From contig NZ_UEYQ01000001.1 in assembly GCF_900492205.1 (NCBI RefSeq), positions 310,001 through 374,000 of the forward strand: a stretch of 64,000 nucleotides of DNA, in the 5' to 3' direction. Position 1 is the stretch's first letter; each line of letters begins with the position of its first letter. Below are positions 27,673 to 35,755 of the stretch, piece after piece. Made by a program: the position numbers and the translations under genes. A model generated the notes under the pieces. That model was not told the origin of the DNA and made no database searches. It saw only the letters and a list, made by a program, of their open reading frames with translations. This stretch comes from Ciceribacter sp. T2.26MG-112.2 (GTDB lineage: Bacteria; Pseudomonadota; Alphaproteobacteria; Rhizobiales; Rhizobiaceae).

Positions 27673-28888
27673 TCTGACGCTGGAAGACCAGGGTTGCGTT
27701 GGTGCCGCCGAAGCCGAAGGAGTTGGACAGAACGGTGTCGATCTTGGCATTGTCGATGCGCTTGCGAACGATCGGCACGCCATCGAATTCCGGGTCGAGC
27801 TCGGTGATGTGAGCGCTCTCGCCGATGAAGCGCTCCTGCATCATCAGCAGGCCATAGATCGATTCCTGCACGCCGGCAGCACCCAGCGAATGGCCGGTGA
27901 GCGACTTGGTCGACTGGATGTGCGGAATCCTGGACCCGAACACTTCGCGGATCGCGCCGATTTCCTTGCTGTCGCCGACCGGCGTCGAGGTGCCGTGGGT
28001 ATTGATGTAGTCGACCTCACCCTTCACGGTGGAGAGCGCCTGGCGCATGCAGCGAATGGCGCCCTCGCCCGACGGCGCGACCATGTCGTAGCCGTCCGAA
28101 GTCGCGCCATAGCCGACGATTTCGGCGTAGATCTTGGCACCGCGCGCCTTGGCGTGTTCCAGTTCCTCGAGCACCAGCACGCCCGCACCGCCGGCGATGA
28201 CGAAACCGTCGCGCGAAGCATCATAGGCCCGCGATGCCGTCGATGGGGTATCGTTGAACTTGGAGGACATGGCGCCCATGGCGTCGAACAGATCGGACAT
28301 GGTCCAATCGAGATCCTCGTGGCCGCCCGCGAACATCATGTCCTGCTTGCCCCACTGGATCATCTCATAGGCGTTGCCGATGCAATGAGCCGAGGTCGAG
28401 CAAGCCGACGAGATCGAGTAATTGACACCGTGGAGCTTGAACCAGGTGGCGAGTGTCGCGGACGCCGTCGAAGACATGGCCTTCGGCACGGCGAAAGGAC
28501 CGATCCGCTTGGGGCTGTTGTTCTGGCGTACGATGTCGGCGGCCTCGACGATGGTGCGGGTGGAGGGGCCGCCCGAACCCATGATGATGCCGACGCGTTC
28601 GTTCTGCGCGTAGTCGGCTTCTTCCAGACCGGCATCGGCGATCGCCTGCTTCATGGCGACATGGTTCCAGGCACCGCCCTGGGAGAGGAATCGCATGGCG
28701 CGACGGTCGACGTGCTCGGTCGGATCCAGCGCGGGCTTGCCCCAGACCTGGCACTTGAAGCCGTGCTCGGCGAAATCGGGAGAAAAGCTGATGCCCGACT
28801 TTGCCTCGCGCAGGGATGCGGTCACCTCCGCGGCGTCGGCGCCGATGGAGGACACGATCCCAAGTCCCGTTACAACTACCCGTCTCAT
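27665..28888 (-). CDS. fabB: 3-oxoacyl-[ACP] synthase I
   Basis: A 407-residue KAS I condensing enzyme needed, with FabA, for unsaturated fatty acid synthesis. The Cys-His-His triad is visible: C163 in [10 protein letters not shown]298 in [11 protein letters not shown] and H333 in [10 protein letters not shown]. The N-terminus [15 protein letters not shown] and C-terminus [14 protein letters not shown] are typical. It lies 40 bases behind fabA, and fabA-fabB adjacency is the classic marker of the FabA/FabB route in alpha- and gammaproteobacteria. Confidence 0.97.
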   Translation of the reverse strand: MRRVVVTGLGIVSSIGADAAEVTASLREAKSGISFSPDFAEHGFKCQVWGKPALDPTEHVDRRAMRFLSQGGAWNHVAMKQAIADAGLEEADYAQNERVGIIMGSGGPSTRTIVEAADIVRQNNSPKRIGPFAVPKAMSSTASATLATWFKLHGVNYSISSACSTSAHCIGNAYEMIQWGKQDMMFAGGHEDLDWTMSDLFDAMGAMSSKFNDTPSTASRAYDASRDGFVIAGGAGVLVLEELEHAKARGAKIYAEIVGYGATSDGYDMVAPSGEGAIRCMRQALSTVKGEVDYINTHGTSTPVGDSKEIGAIREVFGSRIPHIQSTKSLTGHSLGAAGVQESIYGLLMMQERFIGESAHITELDPEFDGVPIVRKRIDNAKIDTVLSNSFGFGGTNATLVFQRQNG

Positions 28889-28928
28889 CTCTCAGACCTT
28901 CTCAATCTCGCAATTGGACAGAGCCCTT

Positions 28929-29444
28929 TCAGGCCGTCTTTTCCTTCGACAGACCGACGCGAAGGTCGGTCGCCTGGTAGATGGTCTCGCCATCCGCCTT
29001 CAGCCAGCCATCGGCGGTGCCCAGCACGAGCCGACCGCGCATGACGCGCTTGAAATCGATCCCGTATTCGAGCAGCTTGGTGGTGGGGCGCACCATGCCC
29101 TTGAACTTGACCTCACCGGTGGACAGCGCCATGCCGCGGCCGGGTTCGCCCAGCCAGCCGAGGAAGAAGCCGGTCAACTGCCACATGCCGTCGAGGCCGA
29201 GACAGCCCGGCATGATGGGATTGCCCTGGAAATGGCAGGGAAAATACCAGTCGTCCGGACGGACGTCATACTCGGCCCTGATATAGCCCTTGTCGAATTC
29301 GCCACCCGTTTCGGAAATGTCGGTGATCCGGTGGACCATCAGCATCGGCGGCAGCGGAAGCTGGGCGTTGCCGGGGCCAAAAAGTTCGCCGCGACCGCAG
29401 GCGAGGATTTCCTCGTAATTATAGCTGGATTGTCTTGGTGCCAT
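28929..29444 (-). CDS. fabA: 3-hydroxydecanoyl-[ACP] dehydratase/isomerase
   Basis: A 171-residue hot-dog-fold enzyme that dehydrates 3-hydroxydecanoyl-ACP and isomerises trans-2- to cis-3-decenoyl-ACP, introducing the double bond of unsaturated fatty acids. The catalytic pair is H71 ([12 protein letters not shown]) and D85 (GLDGMWQL). The length equals E. coli FabA. First gene of fabA-fabB-fabI, divergent from irr, an arrangement conserved in Rhizobiaceae. Confidence 0.97.
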   Translation of the reverse strand: MAPRQSSYNYEEILACGRGELFGPGNAQLPLPPMLMVHRITDISETGGEFDKGYIRAEYDVRPDDWYFPCHFQGNPIMPGCLGLDGMWQLTGFFLGWLGEPGRGMALSTGEVKFKGMVRPTTKLLEYGIDFKRVMRGRLVLGTADGWLKADGETIYQATDLRVGLSKEKTA

Positions 29445-29492
29445 TTTCTTCTTCTTCCCCCCTCAGGCTTCGCGTTCACGGACCCTTAGAGC

Positions 29493-29520
29493 AAGATAGG
29501 GACAAATTGAAGTCTCACAA
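29493..29520 (-). promoter_or_regulatory. Predicted fabA promoter
   Basis: On the minus strand TTGTGA (29520-29515), 16-base spacer, TATCTT (29498-29493). Transcription would begin near 29486, about 40 bases before fabA. Confidence 0.4.
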
Positions 29521-29674
29521 TAGCCGACATGAAGTCGCGGAGGGCTGACCCAATCCGCCGCCATTGGATGACTTTAGCCGTCGCATACAGGAACCACCCT
29601 TTCAGGACCAGATCAAAAACAACCAGATCGCGGCTTTTTCGGCACTTTGTAAACCCCTTGTCCGGTAGAAACTA

Positions 29675-29703
29675 TTGAAAGGGCGGCGCGTAAAAGTTAT
29701 ATC
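29675..29703 (+). promoter_or_regulatory. Predicted irr promoter
   Basis: TTGAAA (29675-29680), exact 17-base spacer, TATATC (29698-29703). The predicted start near 29710 falls on the upstream in-frame ATG at 29709, which argues for translation from the ATG at 29754 instead. Confidence 0.6.
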
Positions 29704-29753
29704 CTCGGATGAAGTCCGTCGAAGGACCAACTGGCAATGCGGAGATCGTCTTG

Positions 29754-30173
29754 ATGACGACGGAAGACCGTAGACATACGGAACTGAAATTGCGCGAGTG
29801 CGGCCTGCGGCCCACACGGCAACGCATTGCACTCGCGAGCCTGCTGTTCGCCAAGGGCGACCGTCACCTGACCGTCGAAGAACTGCATGAGGAGGCACTT
29901 GCCGCCCGCGTGCCGGTTTCGCTCGCCACCGTCTACAACACGCTTCACCAGTTCACCGAGGCGGGCCTCATCCGCGTGCTCACGGTGGAAAGCACCAGAA
30001 CCTATTTCGACACCAACGTGTCCGACCATCACCATTTCTTCGTCGAGGGCGAGAACGAGGTTCTCGACATCCCGCTCAACAATATTTCGATCGAGAATTT
30101 GCCGGAACCGCCGGAGGGCATGGAAATCGCCCATGTCGACGTGTTGATCCGCCTGCGGCCGAAGAACCGCTGA
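29754..30173 (+). CDS. irr: Iron response regulator Irr (Fur family)
   Basis: A 139-residue Fur-superfamily regulator. Irr coordinates heme synthesis and iron homeostasis in rhizobia and is inactivated or degraded on heme binding. The winged helix is about residues 10-75 (GLRPTRQRIALASLLFAKGDRHLTVEELHEE, split across the motif) and the dimer part contains the heme-sensing histidine run HHH at 92-94 (SDHHHFFVEGE). The N-terminal GCPWHD-type heme regulatory motif of Bradyrhizobium is absent, as in other Rhizobiaceae. GGAG at 29741-29744 precedes the ATG. Divergent from fabA. Confidence 0.94.
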   Translation: MTTEDRRHTELKLRECGLRPTRQRIALASLLFAKGDRHLTVEELHEEALAARVPVSLATVYNTLHQFTEAGLIRVLTVESTRTYFDTNVSDHHHFFVEGENEVLDIPLNNISIENLPEPPEGMEIAHVDVLIRLRPKNR

Positions 30174-30207
30174 ACGCCCGGCGCTTCCCGCCTTTCCCTT
30201 TTCGGCT

Positions 30208-30843
30208 CTACAATACGTCCTCCGGTGACCGGCCGGGCCGTGAGTTGTAGCGCGGAATGCTCCAACCGAAGCGCAGTGCGCCGCCTCGGATGGCAAACGC
30301 AGTGGCCGCACCCAGAACCGAGGCGGCAAGAAGCGGCAGACCGAAGGCCGTGGCTGCGGTGAAGACACAGGCTCCCGCCAAGGCCGCGGTAACATAGATT
30401 TCCGGACGCAGCAGCACCGAGGGCTCCCCGGCGATGATATCCCTGAGAATGCCGCCGAAGGTGGCGGTCAGCGTGCCGGTGACGATCGCCACCGTGGGCG
30501 ATCCTGTCGCGGCAAGCCCCTTGGCAGCCCCCATCACGCAATAGGCCGAAAGCCCGATGGCATCGAGCCAGATCAAAAGCCGGTAACGCGATTCGAACAG
30601 ATGGGCGGTGAAGAAGACCAGCACGCCGACGAAGGCGCAGACGAGGACATAGCCCGGATCGCGCACCCAGAAGACCGGAACAGTGCCAAGCACGAGGTCG
30701 CGCAGGGTTCCCCCGCCAATTCCAGTCACGGCCGCCAGAAAGAGAAATCCGATCACGTCCAGATCCTTGCGCGAGGCGGAAAGCGCCCCGGTCGCGGCGA
30801 ACACGGCGACACCGGCATAGTCGAGAAATCCAAGCAGCGTCAT
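30208..30843 (-). CDS. TRIC/YadS-family membrane channel protein (UPF0126)
   Basis: A 211-residue inner-membrane protein with seven hydrophobic segments and two copies of the family's internal repeat. Each contains the glycine-rich motif with a conserved RD: GIGGGTLRDLVLG (about 40-52) and TFGGILRDIIAG (about 126-137). Bacterial TRIC-like proteins form trimeric cation channels or transport small solutes; the substrate here is unknown. It converges on irr with 34 bases between the two stops. Confidence 0.88.
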   Translation of the reverse strand: MTLLGFLDYAGVAVFAATGALSASRKDLDVIGFLFLAAVTGIGGGTLRDLVLGTVPVFWVRDPGYVLVCAFVGVLVFFTAHLFESRYRLLIWLDAIGLSAYCVMGAAKGLAATGSPTVAIVTGTLTATFGGILRDIIAGEPSVLLRPEIYVTAALAGACVFTAATAFGLPLLAASVLGAATAFAIRGGALRFGWSIPRYNSRPGRSPEDVL

Positions 30844-30952
30844 TTCATCCCTTTCCGGCGAAAGCGTTTGGAAACCGTAACGGCGTCAGGGCCGCACAAG
30901 CACCGCGACATAGGGTAGAAGAAAGAGACTTCATCTTCCCGGGACGTTTGCC

Positions 30953-31426
30953 GTGAAATACCTGCTTCTTGCCTTTCTGCAAATCGCGTTTTTGCTGACC
31001 GCGAATTCCGCATCATACGGCCAGCAGCAACTCATCAGTGATCCCGAGATCTATGAAAAGCAACATTTCCAGAAGCGTTGCGCCGAGGCGAAGTTCGGTC
31101 CTGCCTTCGTCACCCGACTCGACATCAATAATGACGGGATCAAGGATGTCGTGGTCAATGATGGCGAACTCGTCTGCGACGGCGTGCGCGGCCCGGACTG
31201 CACCGACGACGGCTGTCCCTATAACTTCTATCTGCAGGTGAAGGAGGGCGGTTACTTCATGATCGCCACAGCCAAGATGTACGGCTATGACTTCATCAAG
31301 CGCTTCGGCAACATGGTCTTCGTGATGCAGATGCATCCGCGCTTTTGCGAGCGCACCGACGAGGCGCCGTGTGAAATCACGGTGCGCGTGAGGGGCACCA
31401 AGTTCCTGACCATTTCGAAGAAATGA
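30953..31426 (+). CDS. Secreted hypothetical protein with a Ca-binding-like loop
   Basis: A 157-residue protein with a signal peptide (about 1-23; LLLAFLQIAFLLTANSASYG). It has one DxNxDG-type loop (DINNDGIKDVVVNDGE, about 58-73) as in VCBS/FG-GAP or EF-hand-like calcium sites, and six cysteines (including DCTDDGCP) consistent with disulfides outside the cytoplasm. I do not recognise a named family. GTG start. The ribosome-binding site is weak (GGGACG). Both neighbouring genes are on the minus strand. Confidence 0.7.
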   Translation: MKYLLLAFLQIAFLLTANSASYGQQQLISDPEIYEKQHFQKRCAEAKFGPAFVTRLDINNDGIKDVVVNDGELVCDGVRGPDCTDDGCPYNFYLQVKEGGYFMIATAKMYGYDFIKRFGNMVFVMQMHPRFCERTDEAPCEITVRVRGTKFLTISKK

Positions 31427-31439
31427 TACCAAGGGGCGT

Positions 31440-32231
31440 TCAAGGGCCCGGATACAACACTTTGATCCGGCCGGTGAGGTAATAGGCGGCAAGGCCGATG
31501 GCCTCGCGCATGGCGGTCGCGGCCTGCTGCGCATTGAGCGTGGGCTGGGTCAAATCCACGCCAAGCGTGACCGTGCCGCTGGTGCGGTAGTCCGTCGGCC
31601 AGGGCGTGACCGGCACGCCCGCCGCGCGAAACAGGCCGATGGCGCGCGGCATGTGAAAGGCCGAGGTAATCAGCAGGCAGTTGTCCAACCGTCTATCCGA
31701 AAGCAGCGAACGGCTATTGGTGACATTTTCCGCGGTGGTGCGCGATGCCGTCTCGCGCACAAGCCGGTCCGAAGCGATGCCGAAGGTCGAGAAGAAGCGG
31801 GCAGAGGCGACGGCATCGCCCTCATAGTCACCGCTCAGGGACCCGTCACCGCCGGATACGAGAATGACCGCCTCGGGGAAGCGGCGGGCAAGGCGCAGGG
31901 CCTCGACAAAGCGGTCGGCCGCCTGGTTCATCTCGATCCCGCCGCGGGTCGTCGTCACCTCTGTCTCAAAGGCACCGCCGAGCACGATCATGCACCCGAG
32001 CGATTGCGGATCACCTTCAGGCTTTGGAAAGCGTGCCTCCAGGCCCTGCAGAACGAAGGAACCGGTCGTCGTATAGAGCGTCACGAACAGGACGAGGGCC
32101 GCCAAGGCTGAAAGCGCCAGGCCGACACGGCGAAGACCACTCAGGATCGCGACGACGGCGAGCAGGATTGCCAGGAAAGCCAGCGACAGCGGCTGGGCGA
32201 AGACCCAGAACAGCTTGGAAACGATGAACAT
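31440..32231 (-). CDS. YdcF/SanA-like DUF218 membrane protein
   Basis: A 263-residue protein. Two N-terminal transmembrane helices (about 8-30 and 36-58) precede a DUF218 domain: CMIVLGGAFE, ILVSGGDGSLSGDYEGDAVA, SRTTAENVTNSRSLL, LLITSAFHMPRAIGLFRAAG and VTPWPTDYR. Relatives (ElyC/SanA/YdcF) act in envelope integrity and undecaprenyl-phosphate or SAM-related steps. The start MFIVSKLFW is preceded by GGAAAG, and the 34 upstream codons look non-coding. It is a single gene converging on the secreted protein gene. Confidence 0.85.
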   Translation of the reverse strand: MFIVSKLFWVFAQPLSLAFLAILLAVVAILSGLRRVGLALSALAALVLFVTLYTTTGSFVLQGLEARFPKPEGDPQSLGCMIVLGGAFETEVTTTRGGIEMNQAADRFVEALRLARRFPEAVILVSGGDGSLSGDYEGDAVASARFFSTFGIASDRLVRETASRTTAENVTNSRSLLSDRRLDNCLLITSAFHMPRAIGLFRAAGVPVTPWPTDYRTSGTVTLGVDLTQPTLNAQQAATAMREAIGLAAYYLTGRIKVLYPGP

Positions 32232-32400
32232 TCTTTCCACCCTTGGTGTCCGGGGCTCCGCATGCCGCAGCGCGCGGCAGGCCGCCCAGGGCCCGACCCT
32301 ATGAGGCATTCCTGCGGCGACAGCCTCGCTCAAGGCAGGTCACTTAAGCCTCCGACACTCGAAAATAAAGACTTTTACGCGATTGAATTTTGGGGGGCTC

Positions 32401-32595
32401 ATGCGCTTCGCAATCGATACACTCGACGAGGCGGGCAATAGCCGGATCTTTATCGGCGTGCCTCTTGGAAGATCAGGCGACAAGCTGCGCGTTCAACTCC
32501 GCAACGGCGAAGCGGAGCTGGACATCGATCGCATCACCGACTGGTTCCAGATCGACCAGGCAACGAGAGAGGATCGGGGCGAGCTCTTCTATTGA
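32401..32595 (+). CDS. Small hypothetical protein
   Basis: A 64-residue acidic protein, MRFAIDTLDEAGNSRIFIGV at the start and ending EDRGELFY. No family recognised. A GGGGGG run directly upstream (32391-32396) is a good ribosome-binding site for the ATG at 32401; a TTG six codons earlier is less likely. The 3' end overlaps the convergent TMEM43 gene by seven bases. Confidence 0.6.
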   Translation: MRFAIDTLDEAGNSRIFIGVPLGRSGDKLRVQLRNGEAELDIDRITDWFQIDQATREDRGELFY

Positions 32596-33764
32596 GCCGC
32601 CGACGGAGCGGTGTTCGGCCGGCCGGCCGCACGCCGACGAAGCCAGACCACGGCGAAGGCAATGAGCCCGCCGGCCAACAACAGTCCAATCGACAATAGC
32701 GGCCGATAGGCGAACCAGCCGATGGCGATGACCAACGGCCCGACCAGCACGGTCAGCACGAAGGCGATCATCCCCGTGCCGAAGCGCACCAGCGAGCCGG
32801 CGAGCGGAACGACGTCGGCGATGACGCCGAGAATCGAGAAGAACAGACTGAACCCGACCATAAGGCCGATCATTCCACCGAGGCGGATCAGCCACATGAT
32901 CATCGTGTTTTCAGCCTGGGCGGTATCGAACATTTCCGCAGCGCTCGCCTTACCGGCTGCGCTCAGGAAGATTTCCCGACCATTCGAGGCGGTGAACGGT
33001 TCTAGCCAGCCCTTGTTCTGCGCCGCCACGAAACTCGCCTCGGGAAGATCCGCCCGGCTGTATCGGACAAGCAGATCGCCGACCCGCGGCTGGGCAGGGT
33101 CCATGCCGACATAGAATCCGGCACGGTCGAGATGCACTTGCCCGGACAGAACCTGTTCAGCGCGCGCAACGTCCGCTTCCGTCAGCCTAAGGTCGGTCTG
33201 CGTGCCGAGGCCTGTGACCCTCTCGCCGGACACGGCAAAGGCGCCGACCTTGGCGCTCTCGACGGCAAACGACTGGTCGTCGACCGCCGGATCCGGATTC
33301 TCGTGGCCCTCCGGCTGGCGGAAGTCGCCCGAATTCTCGCGTCCGGACTTCCATTCCTTTGTGTAGGTATAGGTCGTGACGGTTTCCTGGCTGCCACCCA
33401 GCTTGGTTTCGGAGCGCGATTCGCTCTTCTCCACCCACTGGTACATCTCGACCTCGCGGAGGACCGCCACGGCGCCGTCGGCGAAAATGCCGAATTCGGG
33501 ATCGGCCGGGATGCCGTCCGGCGTCACCCTGCCCGAGATATGAATGAGCTTTCCCTCGTTCGAGGGCGTTATTTCGTGGGCACTGACCGACAGAACAATG
33601 CCGGCGCCTTCGGTCAGCGCCCGATAGGCCTTGATCGACCGGCCTTCGTTCCAGACGAGAGCCCAGATGGCAGCCCCGACCAGGACGATGCCGATGACAG
33701 CACCGATCAATGCGTTCTTCAACCGCGCCAACCACGATGTCCGTGTCGTTTCCGTGAAGCTCAT
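32589..33764 (-). CDS. TMEM43-family membrane protein
   Basis: A 391-residue protein of the TMEM43/LUMA family (PF07787). It has one N-terminal transmembrane helix (about 20-42; GAVIGIVLVGAAIWALVW), a large loop domain rich in beta strands (about 45-280, with EFGIFADGAVAVLREVEMYQW) and three to four C-terminal helices (about 288-380). The family function in bacteria is not known; eukaryotic members sit in the nuclear envelope. Start chosen at MSFTETTRTSW; the eight codons upstream have no support. The closest upstream gene on this strand is tRNA-Ala, 206 bases away. Confidence 0.85.
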   Translation of the reverse strand: MSFTETTRTSWLARLKNALIGAVIGIVLVGAAIWALVWNEGRSIKAYRALTEGAGIVLSVSAHEITPSNEGKLIHISGRVTPDGIPADPEFGIFADGAVAVLREVEMYQWVEKSESRSETKLGGSQETVTTYTYTKEWKSGRENSGDFRQPEGHENPDPAVDDQSFAVESAKVGAFAVSGERVTGLGTQTDLRLTEADVARAEQVLSGQVHLDRAGFYVGMDPAQPRVGDLLVRYSRADLPEASFVAAQNKGWLEPFTASNGREIFLSAAGKASAAEMFDTAQAENTMIMWLIRLGGMIGLMVGFSLFFSILGVIADVVPLAGSLVRFGTGMIAFVLTVLVGPLVIAIGWFAYRPLLSIGLLLAGGLIAFAVVWLRRRAAGRPNTAPSAAQ

Positions 33765-33970
33765 GTCACCCTCGCCCTTCGGCAACACGATATCGCGTGC
33801 TCGATGCCTGTAGGCGATTCCCTAGGGGAATCTCCGGACTGCGGCAAGCGACGCGCGGGCCTGGTGCCTGACTTGTTTTGGCAAAGGGGCCGACAGCAGA
33901 AACGAACCGGGCAGCCTGCGACACGAAAGGCGAGGCTGTCCAAACGGATAGGTTCTGTTCAGGGAAGATT

Positions 33971-34046
<76 letters not shown>

Positions 34047-34196
34047 ATACCATGGGTCCGGCAGTGCCGGTTCCGGGACCCTGTCGAACAAACTGTCCGG
34101 CGGGGTGGCGGCTTATTACTTCCGGTGTTCGGAGATGGCAAGCCGAAAATTGCAGGCTCGGAAATTTTTTCGTTTTCCGAGCCTGACAGCGGTCGA

Positions 34197-34583
34197 TCAG
34201 ACTTCGTCGTCGTCGCCGGTGACGCCGATGATGCCGGTCATGTCGTCGTCGTCATCGTCTTCGTCGGCTTCGAGGAAGGTGTCGTCATCATCGTCATCGA
34301 GCTCGACATCGTCGTCGCCGATATCCGGAATGTCGTCGTTGCCGCCGTTGTCGTCCGCGTCCTCGAGCGAGACGAGCTCGACTTCGGTGTTTTCGGCGTC
34401 GACTTCAGCCACCTCTTCCTCTTCCGCCTTCTCCATGATCGTGGCGACCGAGGTCTCCTCGAAATAGGAAAGCGGCCAGGATTTGCCGGTGTAAGGCGAT
34501 ACGACCGGATCCTTGTTCAGATCGTAGAATTTCTTCCCCGTGTCCGGGCAGGTGCGTTTGGTGCCAAGTTCTGCTTTCGCCAC
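34197..34583 (-). CDS. TIGR02300-family 'FYDLN acid' protein
   Basis: A 128-residue alphaproteobacterial protein named for its FYDLN motif (CPDTGKKFYDLNKDPVVSPY, about 12-31) followed by a very acidic low-complexity tail (DDDVELDDDDDDTFLEADED). The zinc-ribbon cysteines seen in many members are mostly absent; one remains. Function unknown. The GTG start giving MAKAELGTKR fits the family; a TTG two codons upstream is possible. In rhizobia it normally sits next to aroA-cmk-rpsA; here aroA is missing from that position. Confidence 0.88.
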   Translation of the reverse strand: MAKAELGTKRTCPDTGKKFYDLNKDPVVSPYTGKSWPLSYFEETSVATIMEKAEEEEVAEVDAENTEVELVSLEDADDNGGNDDIPDIGDDDVELDDDDDDTFLEADEDDDDDDMTGIIGVTGDDDEV

Positions 34584-34956
34584 TGTCAAAGCCTCTTGAA
34601 GTCCTGAAGAATATACCGGCGCGTGCGGTCAATCCGGTCTTACCCGGTGAAACTGTTAGCGGGTCCCCATAGTCGTTGCAATCTCTTCTGTCAAAGGCAA
34701 ACTTCGCAAGCCGTCGGCGGGCTTTTTGGCCATCCGGGGATGACCGTGTCGCCGCCATGTGTTAACCAGCGCGAAAACAGCGTCGGCGTTCCCCTCCGAT
34801 GTTTCGCACGAAGGCCGGCCGGAGGAAAACCTGCATGGCGCCTGGAGCTTACCGCCCGCCGGTGGCGCCCCTTCCTCCGCGACAATATGAGGGCAGCCGG
34901 GGCCAGGGTGTCCGGGCGGACCACGACATTCGAAATCGGGCAAGGCAGAGTTTACA
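34584..34956. other. Intergenic region where aroA would be expected
   Basis: About 370 bases with no convincing gene between the FYDLN gene and cmk. No EPSP synthase sequence or fragment (for example GDKSISHR) is present in any frame. A weak hairpin AAGCC/GGCTT followed by TTT lies at 34708-34727. The rest shows no structure I can name; the cmk promoter must lie in it. Confidence 0.5.
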
Positions 34957-35595
34957 ATGACGTCTTTCACCATCGCCATTGACGGGCCGGCTGCGGCGGG
35001 CAAGGGAACCCTTTCGCGGCTGGTCGCGGAGCATTACGGCTTCCATCATCTCGATACCGGCCTGACCTACCGTGCCGTCGCCAAGGCGCTGCTCGATGCC
35101 GGCCTGCCGCTGGACGACGAGGCAGTCGCGGAAAAGACGGCACTGGAGATCGAACTCGCCGGGCTCGACCGCTCCGTTCTTGCGCAACACACCATCGGCG
35201 AGGCCGCATCCAGGATCGCCGTCATGCCCGCCGTGCGCCGCGCCCTTGTCGCTGCCCAGCGCAAGTTCGCCGCCAGGGAGCCCGGCACCGTGCTCGACGG
35301 CCGCGACATCGGCACGGTCGTCTGCCCCGACGCGCCGGTGAAGCTCTACGTCACCGCCTCGCCCGACGTGCGCGCCCGGCGCCGTTACGACGAGATCATC
35401 GCCGCGGGCGGTTCGGCCGAGTTTGACACGGTCTTTGCCGACGTGAAGAAGCGCGACGCGCGCGACATGGAGCGCGCCGACAGTCCTTTGAAACCTGCGG
35501 ACGATGCGCACTTGCTAGACACGTCGGAAATGAGTATAGACGCGGCATTCCGGGCGGCCCGAGACATCATCGACGCTGCCTTGAAGACAGATTGA
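34957..35595 (+). CDS. cmk: Cytidylate kinase
   Basis: A 212-residue (d)CMP kinase that phosphorylates CMP and dCMP with ATP. The P-loop is [12 protein letters not shown] (about 9-20), the CMP-contact region is [11 protein letters not shown], and the catalytic arginine segments are [20 protein letters not shown] and ARRRYDE. The length is typical. It is followed after 160 bases by rpsA, a pairing conserved across most proteobacteria. Confidence 0.96.
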   Translation: MTSFTIAIDGPAAAGKGTLSRLVAEHYGFHHLDTGLTYRAVAKALLDAGLPLDDEAVAEKTALEIELAGLDRSVLAQHTIGEAASRIAVMPAVRRALVAAQRKFAAREPGTVLDGRDIGTVVCPDAPVKLYVTASPDVRARRRYDEIIAAGGSAEFDTVFADVKKRDARDMERADSPLKPADDAHLLDTSEMSIDAAFRAARDIIDAALKTD

Positions 35596-35722
35596 ACTGC
35601 GGAACCCGGCTTGCCGGGAACCTTGATCGAACCAGCCGATATGATCGTCCCCGCGCCGGACAGCCCTTTGAAGGGCGGACGATCTGTCAGGCTTCGTTAA
35701 ACTCGAACCCCCCGGCGCATAC

Positions 35723-35750
35723 CGCGTCCTCGATTGGACGCGTTTAGGAG
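35723..35750 (+). promoter_or_regulatory. Hairpin directly before the rpsA Shine-Dalgarno sequence
   Basis: CGCGTCC (35723-35729) pairs with GGACGCG (35736-35742) around a TCGATT loop. The AGGAG ribosome-binding site (35746-35750) starts three bases later. S1 represses its own translation through leader structure in other proteobacteria, so this hairpin is a candidate autoregulatory element. Confidence 0.4.
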
Positions 35751-35755
35751 ATTTC

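Larger units (their letters stand above)
29445..29753. other. Divergent fabA / irr control region
   Basis: About 310 bases without a gene between divergent fabA and irr. It holds one good promoter for each side. I saw no clear Fur/Irr iron-control palindrome, and no FabR-like operator that I can name. Confidence 0.5.

Noticed and set aside
29709-29753. Upstream in-frame ATG of irr
   Set aside because: It coincides with the predicted transcription start and lacks a ribosome-binding site; the ATG at 29754 gives the usual Irr N-terminus.
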